A stretch of DNA of 64,000 nucleotides from Micrasema longulum (GCA_022494885.1 JAGVSM010000978.1:23765-87764); one strand, 5' to 3'; counted from the stretch's first letter, positions 20,700 through 31,486 are shown. Made by a program: numbers and translations. Notes: a model not told the origin generated them from the letters alone.

Positions 20700-21595
20700 A
20701 TTATTAATATTATTTTAAAAATATTTTGTGTTGTGGGAGAAATAGTTGAAAAAAAAGGAGGGGATGAAGGGAGAAGCGTAAGTTTAATAGGTATAGGGCG
20801 ACCATTACAATGGAACATCGTATAATGGGCTATATTGAAAGGTTGTTTGATTATTGATCAAAGGAACATTATTTTTTAAAGCTTCTTAATGTGAAATATT
20901 TCCTTTAACCCTTTATTATTTGTATGTAAGATTTTGACTCCCGTATCTTTATTTTATGCCATGATTAAAATTTATTAGGTGATTTGCAAATTCGGAGAAA
21001 TTGTTGCGGAGGCACCGCACCTCATATATGAATATCGAAATTTCTTGATGTTCTTCCAACGAGAACTGAAGAACAGCCTGAATTATTTAATAAACTTTTT
21101 CATGTTTATTATTAAGCAATAATTTACCAGTATTTTTATTTGTATAAAATAGGCTTGATATTATTTGGTAAAAATTTTGATACATTTGAGTACCTATAAT
21201 AGTGTTTACGTAATACATCATTATATCATTTACTTAAAGAATTCTTCTTTATTTATTATCACTATTAGTATTATTATTGTATGATTACTGTTAACAGAAT
21301 ATAAAAATTGTTTTATTAATTTTTGATAGAAAAGTGGTTGTATACAAATATTTAATAACATTTAGTAACATGTTTGACCACAAAGTTCATGCTTTAAATG
21401 TTAATAAAATAATTTACTAAGAGCCTAATGATACATGAAAAATACACCTGTGATCTTCCCAGGAATCGATCCCGGATATGTGGCAGCGTCTTAACCATTT
21501 TTACATCATGTGGATCAATGTAATTTTTTTAAATATCGTATTTTGTATACTGAGATTTTAAAATATTTAAAATTATTTCAGTTGCCCAAAATGAA
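20700..21595. other. AT-rich stretch, nothing firm
   Basis: Contains a tRNA-B-box-like GGAATCGATCCCGG near 21460 (minus orientation) without a convincing A box. No other feature is supported. Confidence 0.4.
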
Positions 21596-21599
21596 AAAT

Positions 21600-21925
21600 C
21601 TGTAGAAAGCGGATTACGATCATTGTTGGGCCCAAAGAGATTTATCGTTATTTGTCGATATTGCATATTGAAATTATCTTTAAGTATTTGTTGGAGTTGG
21701 TCATGCCATGTATTTCTCGGTCTTCTTCGATTTCTGCATCCATCAACATTCGCATCGAAAATCTTCTTAGTCGTTCTTTCGCTGCCCGTTTGCTCTGCAT
21801 GCCCAAACCGAGGCAGAATTCCTTTCTTGATCTTGTCGATAATGCTTATCCCTTAACTTAATCGTTTATAGTTTTACCACACATTCGCATGAGAGGTAGT
21901 ATTTCGACAGCATTCATTCTCAATA
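21600..21925 (-). pseudogene. LINE ORF2 C-terminus, minus strand, inverted partner of the next copy
   Basis: The reverse complement encodes a variant of the block in the plus-strand copy at 21990-22641 (RFGHAERMDSERTTKKIFDA, NVDGCRNRRRPRNTWHDQ). The frame decays at both ends. The two copies lie tail to tail and about 70 bases apart, in opposite orientation. Plus-strand frames here (21623-21856, 21652-21861) are antisense shadows. Confidence 0.75.
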
Positions 21926-21989
21926 TCCATTCATTAGAAATTCGCCTTGCGAATATATGTAAAAACACGATTGAAAGTATGTATGTATC

Positions 21990-22641
21990 GGAAGTATGTT
22001 TACTAGGGACGGAAAGGCCGATAAAGATATTGAAAGGAGGGTGAGTGCCGGGAACAGGGTGAACGGTGCACTAAAATCTACTTTAGCAAACAAATGTTTA
22101 TCGCAGGAGGCTAAACTAGCAGTTCACAACGGAGTTCTAGTTCCAACTCTAATGTATGGGAGCGAAGTATGGAATTGGAAAAATAATGATGAAAGTACGT
22201 TGAATGCTGTCGAAATACGATCCCTCAGGCGAATGTGTGGTAAAACGATGTATGATAGGTGCACAAATGTAGAGATCCGTGAAGTGTGTAAGGCTGAGAC
22301 ATGCATTATTGATAGAATTAAGAAAGGGGTGCTGCGTTGGTTTGGACATGTAGAGCGAATGGACAGCGAAAGAACGACTAAAATGATCTACGATGCAAAT
22401 GTGGATGGATGCAGAAAACGAGGAAGACCGAGAAAGACATGGCACGATCAAGTCCATCAAATACTTGAAGATGGACATGTCAAAAGTAGGAATAATCGGC
22501 GTGCGTGCATGAGAAGATGTATGAATGTAGAGGAAGCGAGGTCTGTATGCCAAGATAGAGTGTTATGGCGTTCTATTCTCTCTGCCTACCCCTACGGGGA
22601 AACGGCGTGATGGTTTGTTGTTGTTGTTGTTGTTGTTGATT
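21990..22641 (+). mobile_element. 5'-truncated LINE with (GTT)n tail
   Basis: A non-LTR retrotransposon fragment whose only content is the ORF2 C-terminus (21996-22610), a very short 3' UTR (CTACGGGGAAACGGCGTGAT) and a (TTG)n microsatellite at about 22613-22641. The TACCCCTACGGGG...GGCGTGATGG 3' end also appears as scraps at 16731 and 31487, so this family has several truncated copies in the window. Confidence 0.8.
21996..22610 (+). pseudogene. LINE reverse transcriptase polyprotein, C-terminal part
   Basis: 204 codons, uninterrupted. Blocks in order: VNGALKSTLANKCLSQEAKL (about residues 23-42), VLVPTLMYGSEVWNWKNND (residues 48-66, the end-of-RT 'LYGSE' block), LRRMCGKTMYDRCTN, RWFGHVERMDSERTTKMIYD, RKRGRPRKTWHDQV, and the terminal RRACMRRCMNVEEARSVCQD with RSILSAYPYGETA. 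This arrangement is standard for a widespread insect LINE lineage. The RT catalytic YxDD block and the endonuclease are absent, so it is 5'-truncated and non-autonomous, but the open frame implies a fairly recent insertion. The first Met is arbitrary. Confidence 0.85.
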
Positions 22642-22724
22642 AAAAAATGAAGTTACATTTACCGGTGAAATTTCCTATCAAAAATTTGTTGTACCGTAAA
22701 TCACTTGTACCGTATGTATCTTAA

Positions 22725-22840
22725 TGGTAAGGGCTCTGGTCAAAACGCTACGGTCCGACGACTCCACGGGACGCCGACGATTTAATTACTTTCCTCCATA
22801 GTTCACGGTCTTGGGTTTTGTGAATAACCGCATGTAATTG
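22725..22840 (-). pseudogene. LINE ORF2 terminal scrap, minus strand
   Basis: The minus-strand frame reads HKTQDRELWRKVIKSSASRG and stops shortly after. The xQDRxxWRxVI signature is that of the extreme C-terminus of RTE-type LINE polyproteins. About 35 codons remain. Confidence 0.5.
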
Positions 22841-22844
22841 GAAA

Positions 22845-24195
22845 CATCCTTTTTATTTTGTACAGGAACATAGGACTATCACTTGTGGGCATATTGTATT
22901 AAATATTTAAGTGATTTTGGTTTCACAACGGTGACTTGACCATCCTGCAGTGGCGAGCCGTGATTTATTTTATAGGTAATCTGCAAAAAATGTTCATTAA
23001 TTTGTTAAGTAAATAACAGCATTTATCGATACTATTCCTGGCCGATTACCTTTCGTTCCCACCCTTCCTTTGACCCATCCTTATGGTACCTACCTAACAT
23101 CAAGATAGAAGATATTCAAAATTAGAAGATTCGGATTTAGAACAAAAACAATACAACATTTTTGACTTGACAAAAAATCAGATAAAAAGTGGTTGGAATC
23201 GTCGCGCGTCGAGAAAAACATTGTTCCATTTAATAGTTCATTTTGTCATCCAGTGCCAGAAATTGAAGAACATTCAGATTACATTAAAGGTAGGTATCTA
23301 CTCCATGTATCTATTCCTTTCTCAAATATTTCCCAATCAACAAAACTGAATGAAATTCGATTTTCATTTACAGTCCGCCTTTTCGTTAACAAATTTGTGC
23401 CTACATATAAGTACATAATATGCAAGTGATAAAATTATAAATGACAGTGTTTTTTCTGTGGTTCTGTAAAAATCAACTCGAACAACAATTATTATTAAAC
23501 ACGCGATTTACGTAGCTTTATTCCATACTATTTTGATACAATACCTGTTAATTGAAAGATTCCACAATGACATTCGGCAGATATTTCCATAATGATTTAA
23601 ATGTCAACACTGAGGACTGGACGATTCTTTTTAAAAATGAATAATGCCAAAAACGTCCACTGCAAACGCCACATGTCCTATGTAATACATAATATGTATT
23701 CTATCAAAGAAAAATGGTCTTTCAGAAATAATGTTTAAAATACGTGTTTTCAAATAGAGAACCTTTAAATAATATTTGTCATCTGCCAGCTTGCTTTAGT
23801 ACTAAAAAATGCGACTAGGTTAAAGACGTAAAATATAATGTACTTTTTTGTATGGAGAAATAAAGCGAGGTAATCGGCTAGTTTCATCATTCACTGAGAA
23901 CGGACTGGGCGCACTTTATATATATTTTTTTTGTAGGAAGAAATTAACGATGGTGGTGATTTATTATAAATAACAAATATTTTATTTATTTTCCCATAAG
24001 CATGGTTACTATAAAACATTATTATCGAAAGTCAAATGTAATGGTTAGCTGTACAAAATCTCTTATTTGGACGATTCGCCCCTGCCATCCTGTTACATTA
24101 TTTGTACAATTTTCCTTAAACAGTTGTAAAAAGGCTTTTATTCAATACCATATAAACTGCGAACTTTTTCAAAGAGATAAAATATACTAAAATTG
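22845..24195. other. No gene recognised
   Basis: Several 60-78 codon frames overlap each other (23167-23429, 24002-24190) without recognisable motifs. A variable-T/A composition persists throughout. Confidence 0.4.
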
Positions 24196-24199
24196 AATT

Positions 24200-24545
24200 A
24201 TTAAAAGCATAATCATAAAATCTATCATGTTGAGTATTAGATACAGTACATTTTTTTAAAGCTAAAACTTAAAAAAATTGTAGTAAACATGGACATAATA
24301 CGAGAATATCAGAAAAATATCATATACAACATTCTAAAACGAAACAAGGACAGTCAACACTAATGAACCAGGGACGGAAATTATACAATAAGCTACTAGA
24401 CAAAACTAAATAAAAGACAAACTTTTCAAAAGATGTAAAAAATATTATTAACAACAGAGTATGAATAAAAAATTCAATGTTATTTGTGTAAAATGAATAT
24501 AATAATCCGTAAGGGTTGATAAATAAATTTTCAATAAAAAAAATA
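24200..24545 (+). pseudogene. Possible LINE C-terminal scrap and 3' UTR
   Basis: A frame reading NQGRKLYNKLLDKTK stop resembles the 'KLYN' block before the stop in jockey-like LINE ORF2s. A UTR ending GTTGATAAATAAATTTTCAA and an A-run (about 24535-24545) follows. Weak evidence: one short motif plus an A-tail. Confidence 0.35.
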
Positions 24546-25049
24546 TTAAAAAAATTCCTCCTTTATTAAAAAAAAGGTTATTCAAAAGATATTGCCAGCG
24601 CAACGACGCGACGTTATGCTTCAGGCTTCATATGGCAATTATCAAATAAATGTTTGTCACTATGCTTAAATTTTCCATTGTTGTGGCGGAGCGATCAGCT
24701 ATCCTGGGACCTTTAATAAATAATAGTTAATGAAAAGTAATAATAATAATTATAATTAATTAATAGTCTGCAACGCAAAACCGACTCTTTAAATTAGTAA
24801 AAATAATAGAAGGCATTGATTTTCTAATTTCCAATGGCAACATTTAAACACCAATACTAATGAAATAACCAATCACAACACAAGCCACTTGTACGAAGCG
24901 AACTAACATAAAAAAATATTCCATTGACAACACCATTTGGTGTTGCCAGCCTAAAAATAAAATCAGTTGTGATTCTGACTTTACCGATTTTCACTATTCA
25001 AACAGTTCGTAATTATTTTTTTTTCCTTTCATTATCTATGATTATGATT

Positions 25050-25300
25050 TATCCGAGGTGATTTCTGGTGTGCGTCGCGTGCGTTCTGAATGTAGTTTCA
25101 GTCCTGCGAAGGTCGTTAGCAGGTGCCGTTGCTTGCGGAGAGGTCCGGGGTCAATTGAGCCTCGTTACTGAACGGACAACTGCACTCATTATTATCGCCA
25201 TCATTCCGAGCAGATTGGATTTCATGCAACGCCAACCGGGTCCATAAGTACCGCGATTAGCTGCCGAGTTGGAATACTATCTGCGAGCATAGTCGATCAA
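25050..25300. other. CpG-bearing GC-rich patch of unknown role
   Basis: About 250 bases with much higher G+C than the flanks (for example GTGCGTCGCGTGCGTTCTGA and CCGTTGCTTGCGGAGAGGTC), including an initiator-like TTTCAGTCC near 25095. A CCAAT-containing AACCAATCACAAC lies about 220 bases upstream. No reading frame exceeds a few codons from an ATG. It could be a promoter with a non-coding first exon, or old repeat sequence. Orientation unknown. Confidence 0.3.
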
Positions 25301-25559
25301 AAACGACACAATTGTTGAAAATTTAGTAGCACAAAACCTGATTTGATAATATTGACCGCTCGTTAAGACAGAGGTCTGCAAAAAGGTAGACAAATTTGTC
25401 TGGTAATTAGAGAAAACCATTTTTTAAATTCTAATATCATTTTTGGTCCCAAGGATCTGGGACTTATGTCTGAAAAATTGTAAAACGAAATATAGTACTG
25501 TAAATAAGTATTGATACTATTCTGAATGGCTTCTGCGAATAATTAAAAAGTTTTATTTT

Positions 25560-25990
25560 AAACTTTTCTACCACTCTTCTTATTCTTCTTCTTCAGCCTC
25601 TTCCAAACGTCTCCACTCCTTCCCATCACCCGCTTTTATCATCCATGTTTTACGGGCTATCGAGGCAATGTCGTCGACCCATCTTTTTTGTGGCCTTCCA
25701 ACACCTGATTTATTTTTCCCGTGGTCTCCACTTTATTATTCTGGATGTCTATCTGCCATCGTTTTGCCTTACCAAGTATCCTGCCCACTGCCTATAATTT
25801 TGGTGTAAGAGCCACGATATCCACGTCTGCGATTTGGCGCCCTGTTTCTTAATTTCTTATTCTGTCTCTTAGCATCTGTATTTCCATGGACCGTTGCGTT
25901 TTAAGTTTCTGGCTATTTTTCTGTATCCCAGACATGGTTTCCAGTCCGTACGTCGTCACTGGCAATATAAACGATTCATCGACTTGTCTA
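25560..25990 (-). pseudogene. RTE-like LINE C-terminus, heavily decayed, minus strand
   Basis: Minus-strand translation in broken frames gives GRPQKRWVDDIASIARKTWM and a following KEWRRLEEAEEE end, then upstream LKTQRSMEIQMLRDRIRNKK and LPVTTYGLET. These are the RTE post-RT blocks in correct order, with several frameshifts and stops between them. The GAAGAAGAAG run at the left is the decayed simple-repeat tail. Confidence 0.7.
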
Positions 25991-26059
25991 TGCTATCATT
26001 CACTTAAATATGTATATTTTATATGATTATAAATTTGTCTATAAACTGAATAAATACTC

Positions 26060-26125
26060 CACAATCTTTTGAGTTCCTAAGTCCAAATTTTTGTGGACAA
26101 GTATTGGATTTTACTGCCTACGGAG
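26060..26125 (+). mobile_element. Family A terminal-arm scrap
   Basis: AATCTTTTGAGTTCCTAAGT followed by CCAAATTTTTGTGGACAAGT and TACTGCCTACGGAG resembles the first 65 bases of the element at 26912-27445. Confidence 0.5.
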
Positions 26126-26344
26126 TTTCTCGAAATTGACATATACCTAACATTAGTTTCTCGTCATCTTGAGACTTGGAGTTTTAATAACGATCTGATT
26201 TCTCCACAAATAGTCAGACCTTCTTTGGCACAGAGACAATACTCTTTCATAAGATAGAAAATATATAATATAATGCCAGAACCGTGGAAATTAAATCAAA
26301 TGTGGAAATAATTTGAGTCAAAGAGGTGACTGCTTTTATTAGTG

Positions 26345-26560
26345 AAATTGGTCGCGGAGACTTCAAGAGGTTGTCAGAGCTGATAGATAGATTAGAAACT
26401 GGCGTCGCGGGTTCGGTTCCCGCCAGTTGCAAGAAAATACCCATGAAAGATTTTTTTCTCAATTGGTCTGGGTGTTGTTGTGAATTTTTCATTACCTCCT
26501 TCCATATCCCCTCTTTCACACCTGCTGACAATATAATCACTCACGTAAGAAATTATGTAA
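26345..26560 (+). mobile_element. SINE-3 (tRNA-derived), head-degraded copy
   Basis: Shares with 60418-60640 the B-box region GTCGCGGGTTCGGTTCCCGC, CAGTTGCAAGAAAA, TTTCTCAATTGGTCTGGGTG and TTCATTACCTCCTTCCATAT, up to CACCTGCTGACAA. The A-box half is scrambled here. The overlapping 89- and 97-residue frames (26326-26595 plus, 26247-26540 minus) are shadows. Confidence 0.8.
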
Positions 26561-26911
26561 TCCCTTATGTAAGAAAAATACAGTTTTTCATATAATTATA
26601 ATATTAAATATTGTGTTTTTGCATACTAAAATAATATTTTTTTGACTGTCTTAAAACGGGGTTACTTACCTTTGTTAGATAGTCAAAGTTACTTTATATG
26701 AATGTAGTAATGTTATGTATAAATTAAGACAAATAAATAAATAAATTACAACACAGATGGATAGATTTCCAAATAACTTAATTTTGCATAGATGCAAAAC
26801 AATTGCAGTTTAAAATTATTATACGTATGTGGGGAAAAAAACTTTAACAATCAACACCAAATTCATAATAAAACATTTAAATTTAAATTAAAATAAAACA
26901 CATTAGACTGA

Positions 26912-27445
26912 CAATATTTTGAGTTTGTCCAAATTTTTGTAGACAAGGACTGGATTCAACTCCCTGGGGAGCTGTTTATATTAACATATTACAACAGAGA
27001 TGAAGAACATTTACCTTCTCTTAAATGTTCTTCATCTCTGTTATAATATGTTAATATTAACAGCTCCCCAGGGAGTTAAATCCCGACCTTGTCTACAAAA
27101 ATTTGGACAAACTCAAAATATTGTTGATAATTTACCTGGTCCATGAAGAAGTATAGAAATTGAAAAAATAATATTTTCAGGCGTTACCTAGTATGTAGGT
27201 GAAATAATTCAATTTGATGAATCTCACCCGCATAAATAAAGGTTTCAGCTCTTTAACTTCACAAACATCAACAGATGAAAGAATTGAAGGAATATAGATG
27301 TTCAAGTATAGGCAGAATGGTGAATGTTACACAGTGTGTAAAGTGGCCACTTAAACCAGCCATTGACAGGTCATAAGCCCTGTAGATGCCTGGACTTCTA
27401 TATTACCTTCTTTTAAATGTTCTTTATCTCTGTTGTAATATGTTA
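26912..27445. mobile_element. Family A foldback repeat, best copy with target duplication
   Basis: A 534-bp copy flanked by the 12-bp direct repeat ACATTAGACTGA (26900-26911 and 27446-27457). The first 213 bases form a near-perfect palindrome: the arm starting CAATATTTTGAGTTTGTCCA (to about 27014) is mirrored from about 27021 to AACTCAAAATATTG at 27122, with a loop of about 6 bases at CTTCTC. The rest is the family body (TAGTATGTAGGTGAAATAAT, GAATCTCACCCGCATAAATA, TTACACAGTGTGTAAAGTGG, GGTCATAAGCCCTGTAGATG). No reading frame. The long TSD of non-fixed length resembles target-primed retrotransposition more than a cut-and-paste transposon. Confidence 0.85.
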
Positions 27446-27479
27446 ACATTAGACTGATCCTATCCCGAACTGCATACAG

Positions 27480-28335
27480 CGGAAAATATTTTTTATTTTA
27501 GAATATAATATATTATCTAATTTTAAGAAACTTGTTAAGAAAATAAAAATGAATGTAAAACGAAGTTTTTACTCAGTAAGAGAGAAATAATCTTTATTGT
27601 TAATTATGTATCTACACACCCTATGTAACTTTATCTTTATTCTGTAAAACAATTTAGATCGATGAATAAAAAAAATAATTAAATAAAAACATGGATCTCG
27701 TTATACTGACGGGTAAGTTAATAATTTTATGCATCGTTTAAATGCCTAGACTTCCATATTCCCTCATTAAAAATTGTATTTCTATTGTAATATACTCTTA
27801 CATTATTTTTTTAAACTGCCCTGGCCTAGGCCTTAGGGCCCGGTACTCATCTCAAAATATTGTCAATATATTTTATTGTTTTCCTTTTTATCTTTCGTTT
27901 CTCGTTTTACCCTTTACACTTATTTTAGGTCCGCGCAAATTTAATTTTCCTATCTTTGTGGAAAATTTCAGTCAACTTTTATATTTTTAACCTATTTTGG
28001 TACCGATAAGGGCAGGTATGAAGGTCATAAAAACGTAAATAAGATATGGTTAAAAATTAAATATTACAACCAGAATTATCTCCTTTCAAAAAAAAAGAGA
28101 ATACAATTCTATAAAAAAGTTTCAACTAAAATATTTTAATAAATATATATTTTTTTATAAGTATTACCAAAGGCATAATTTTACTTGGAAATAAGGGAAA
28201 ATGTTACAAAAATGTATGTGATTGAAAATGATTGTATTTCTTTTCAAAAACAAAAAAATGAAATTTGGCTTAGGCCACTTTCATGTTTAATTTATTATTT
28301 TCAAATTATTACACCAAATTTTAGATCAATACTTA
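27480..28335. other. No gene recognised
   Basis: An 82-codon frame at 27742-27990 is hydrophobic and lacks family motifs. AT-rich with A-runs near 28090. Confidence 0.4.
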
Positions 28336-28339
28336 GTCT

Positions 28340-28565
28340 TTATTAAGATACCAGATACCTAAGTTTAGTCTAAATTTGAAATGGCGTAATCTGACGGTCT
28401 AAAAGTAATTATATTTTAGTTACATAAAACTTTTAACAAAAATACATTTAAAAATTATTGTTTTTATCTAATTTATGATTTTTTAATTTTTTTCGATTCA
28501 TTGTGCGATTTAAAAAAAACATTCGTTTTAAAATGGCAAAATCGTATGATTTCCTCATTTTTCGT
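28340..28565 (+). repeat. Unclassified interspersed repeat D, copy 2
   Basis: CAGATACCTAAGTTTAGTCT, ATGGCGTAATCTGACGG, and CGTTTTAAAATGGCAAAATC pair with the blocks in 1866-2380, in the same order and orientation but with shorter spacing. Confidence 0.55.
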
Positions 28566-28569
28566 GCGT

Positions 28570-29145
28570 CTTACCAGACTACAGCCTTAAATCTTGAACG
28601 ACGCGTACCAAGGAGTATACAAATGTACATATATTAAAAGAAGTTGGTTAAGTTTATCTCTGTACTTTTGAAGATGCATTATCTTTAATGCACTTTGTTC
28701 TCACCTTATTGAAGTAATGTCTAATCGGTGATTAGCTTTGTTTTGAATAAGTTATACTAATGTAGGCAGATGTGGAGATATTCAGTGTGAAATATTTATG
28801 GGAGAAAGTAACGAAAGTCTGGCTTACTTTGATGGTATTTCACACATTAACTAGCTATAGTATCTTAGTACGAAATATCACGGAAAGTTGTGGACCAATT
28901 AAATCGCCAATGGCTTTACTACATTTTCATATCAATTCCAGTTCTGAAATACCGCGTTTATTGGCAAAAAATGGCATACATAATTTACTTGCAATACAAA
29001 ACATAACATAAATTAAAAATAGCTTATATGTAACACAAAGCACATAGTTACCAAAAACAATTTGACTTTTAAAATTGCAAGGAAATATTTATAGCAGCTT
29101 AGTGAGGTACTAAAATACATGTTATAAAGAGTATTAAAATATGTT
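28570..29145. other. No gene recognised
   Basis: A 79-codon frame at 28772-29011 has a plausible-looking composition but I see no domain, splice-supported extension or conserved start. Confidence 0.35.
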
Positions 29146-29149
29146 TTTA

Positions 29150-29210
29150 AATGTGAGTTATTTACAACTCATTGAAAATGTCCCCAAAATTTAAGTGTAT
29201 AGCAAATTTC
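29150..29210 (+). mobile_element. SINE-2 body scrap
   Basis: GAGTTATTTACAACTCATTG and AAAATGTCCCC match the body just after the tRNA head of the SINE at 34856-35036 (there reversed). The head is missing. Confidence 0.5.
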
Positions 29211-29274
29211 TTTTTTATTATATAAAAAAAAAATACCAAAAACATTTTTCTCTTTGAATATATATTTATATATA

Positions 29275-30939
29275 CACCGCAAGACAAATAAATTTACGAG
29301 TTCTCAAAAAAAACTAAAATTGACATATAATGAATTATTCTTGATATTTAATTAGTTTTTTTTATATTGTTTGACATATGTGATGACTACTCGTTATTTC
29401 AAGGTTAAAATAAAAAATCTTACTCATGAATTGTACTTAGAAATTGCCATTATATATCAGGTATCAGATTACCCGAACCTTAGAGACCCATAACGGTTCA
29501 TTTATGGTCGAGTGTTTGTGATGGAATAATAAAAGACATGTTATTTTTAATTCATATTTAAGAAGTAGGTTCTTATCGCTTTATTTTAAATTAAAGTATT
29601 TTACATTTAAACATATTTATAACATTTAAAAATATTTAGTACTTAGTGAATTCACCTTTATTTTTATAACATGTAAAATTCTATTATTTAGAGAAGCGTA
29701 AAGCGAATCTAAAATTTCTGATGTTATTTCTTCTTCCCAAACTTGAATTAAGTTTTTTAATTCCTCAATGTTTTTTGATTTTTTTTTCCCGACTTTTTTT
29801 TTCATAATCGCCCATAAATTTTCTATCGGGTTTAAATCAGGGCTATTCCCGGGCCACGTCAACGATTTTAAGCCAATTTTCTCCTTGAATTCATTGATCT
29901 ATAAAAAACAATAAATTATTTATCATGTGGTCACAAAATGCATTTAAAAATATATATATTTGTACTCACAGTGCGGGCTCTATGGCACGGCGCAGAATCG
30001 TCCTGAAAAATTGGGTCCGCGGTATACTGCGTAATGTCCTCGATTGTTGGAATAATATTTTTTTTTAACACTTTTTTGTACTGAATGGCATTCATCGTAC
30101 CCTGTACAAAATTTAGAGGTCCTAAACCGTATGCTGTCATGCACCCCAAATCATCACGTAGGGTGAATGTTTAACGGTTCGAGTGACGCACGACGGATGA
30201 TATCTTTCCCCACGTTTTCGTCGAACTATCTTTCTGCCGTCTGGACCAAAAAGGTTGAATTTTTGATTCATCAGAGAAAACAACATTTTGCCAATCCTCC
30301 AAGGTCCAATTCTGGTGCTCTTTCGCCCAATCCAGTCTAGCCTTCTTCATTTTGTCCGTGAGTAATGGTTTCTTTGCGGGACTCCGTGCTTGGAAACCAT
30401 GCTCCAACAGCCGCCTGGACACTGTTTTTACAGAAAATGTTGATGTGCTGGTAGACTGCACCTCTGCGTGTATTTCAGGTGCCGTTAAAATCGATCGCGC
30501 ATAACAATTTTTTTTATTAAGCGATCATCTCGGGCAGATGTCACGCGCCCCCGTCCGCTTCCTTTTTTCCGTTCTATGGATCCTTTTTCTTGGATTTTTT
30601 TTAATAAAAACCTCACTGCACCTTCTGAATACCCAACTCGACGAGATATTTCACAGTAAGATATGTTTTCTTGCGACAATGTGATTATTTTGGATTTTAT
30701 CGCAATCGACATTTGCTTTGCACTTTCCATGATTGTTGTGTTATGTTCACTTAAACGCGGGTAAAACAAGACTGTTGAGACATTTTAAAATGTAAATATT
30801 GTAGAAAGGTGACACATAGTGTCCTTAATTTATTAAACAAAAGAAAGAGGTATCGATAAAGGATTTCTTAGAAAAAGGGTTCAGTAAAGTCAAGGGGCGC
30901 GGTAGCAGGTAAACTCGTAATTTTTTTTGTCTTGCGGTG
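29275..30939 (-). mobile_element. Tc1-type transposon with TIRs and TA target site
   Basis: A 1665-bp element. The left TIR starts CACCGCAAGACAAATAAATT and the right TIR, read in reverse, starts CACCGCAAGACAAAAAAAAT; both continue into TTACGAGTT for about 28 bp in total. Each end is flanked by TA (29273-29274 and 30940-30941), the Tc1/mariner target. It encodes one transposase gene on the minus strand, now broken. The last 300 bases before the left TIR (29275-29600) are non-coding and AT-rich. Confidence 0.9.
29626..30730 (-). pseudogene. Tc1-like transposase, frameshifted, with one intron
   Basis: A cut-and-paste DDE transposase that would bind the element's TIRs and integrate at TA. In order on the minus strand: an N-terminal helix-turn-helix (SIAIKSKIITLSQENISYCE, RRVGYSEGAVRFLLKKI), a basic GRGR hook (KKGSGRGRVTSARDD), the HTH_Tnp_Tc3-like part (FSVKTVSRRLLEHGFQARSP), the first catalytic Asp in VVFSDESKI, WGCMTAYGLGPL, the second Asp in PIFQDDSAPCHRAR, and the Glu in WPGNSPDLNPIENLW. 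A 71-nt interval (29899-29969) splits the coding sequence after HRART. It has a GTGAGT donor and a TTTTTTATAG acceptor, and removing it keeps frame (phase 0), so it reads as an intron. Two frameshifts (near 30485, just after the RDRF residues, and near 30225) disable the copy. Start taken at the first ATG before the HTH. Confidence 0.88.
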
Positions 30940-30954
30940 TATATTTGGATAATT

Positions 30955-31010
30955 TATAAAGCGCTATTTTTGTGACAATCACCTCAAGGGCGCTGTACAA
31001 TAAATAAATA
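30955..31010 (-). mobile_element. CR1-like LINE 3' UTR scrap
   Basis: TTTATAAAGCGCTATTTTTG and TCACCTCAAGGGCGCT are the reverse of the 3' UTR in 20160-20695, ending at the right in AATAAATAAAT. No coding sequence left. Confidence 0.55.
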
Positions 31011-31013
31011 TCC

Positions 31014-31395
31014 CAGCACGTCTTGCAGCTACAGAGCGCATGGACGGTTGGGATTCAAGTTTCTCGTTTCCAATTGATATATTACAATTATGATATAGAG
31101 GAGCTAGATTACAGCACGTCTTGCAGCTACAGAGCGCATGCTCAGTAAGAAATCTGGCCCATATTTACATTTATTTTATTTTATTTTATTTGACAATGAA
31201 ATTTAGAGTTTAAGTAATATTTAAATACACGAAGTCAAAAACAAATTTTTAAAAATAGAAGTTAGATTACAAGTCTTGAGCGCATGGACGGTTGGAATTC
31301 TAGACCCCATTTACTATTTGTTAGTTGATAACATTTACCTATTGAAGCTAGATTACTAATCGTCTTGCAGCTACAAAGTGCGTGGACAAATGTAG
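31014..31395 (+). repeat. Degenerate tandem array (about 4 units)
   Basis: AGCACGTCTTGCAGCTACAG then AGCGCATGGACGGTTGG starts at about 31016. The same block recurs at about 31112, in shortened form (AAGTCTTGAGCGCATGGACG) at about 31270, and as CGTCTTGCAGCTACAAAGTG at about 31358. Units 2-4 are each preceded by GAGCTAGATTAC or a variant. Spacing is irregular (about 96, 158 and 88 bases), and a TTTTA microsatellite sits in one spacer. Not present elsewhere in the window. Role unknown. Confidence 0.7.
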
Positions 31396-31486
31396 TAAGA
31401 TATTTTGCACTATTTGTTTACACATTTGTATAAACCACTTTAACTTTTTAGTTATATGTCGACCGATTTAGAGACTTCTTAGAAAT

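Noticed and set aside
21440..21500. tRNA-like GGAATCGATCCCGG
   Set aside because: Only the B-box half is visible, the surrounding sequence does not fold as a tRNA by eye, and no family member was found.
22124..22553. Minus-strand frames (60 and 134 codons)
   Set aside because: Antisense shadows of the open LINE ORF2 C-terminus on the plus strand.
26912..27125. Palindrome as a CRISPR-like or terminator structure
   Set aside because: Eukaryotic context and multiple dispersed copies with target duplications show it is part of a mobile repeat.
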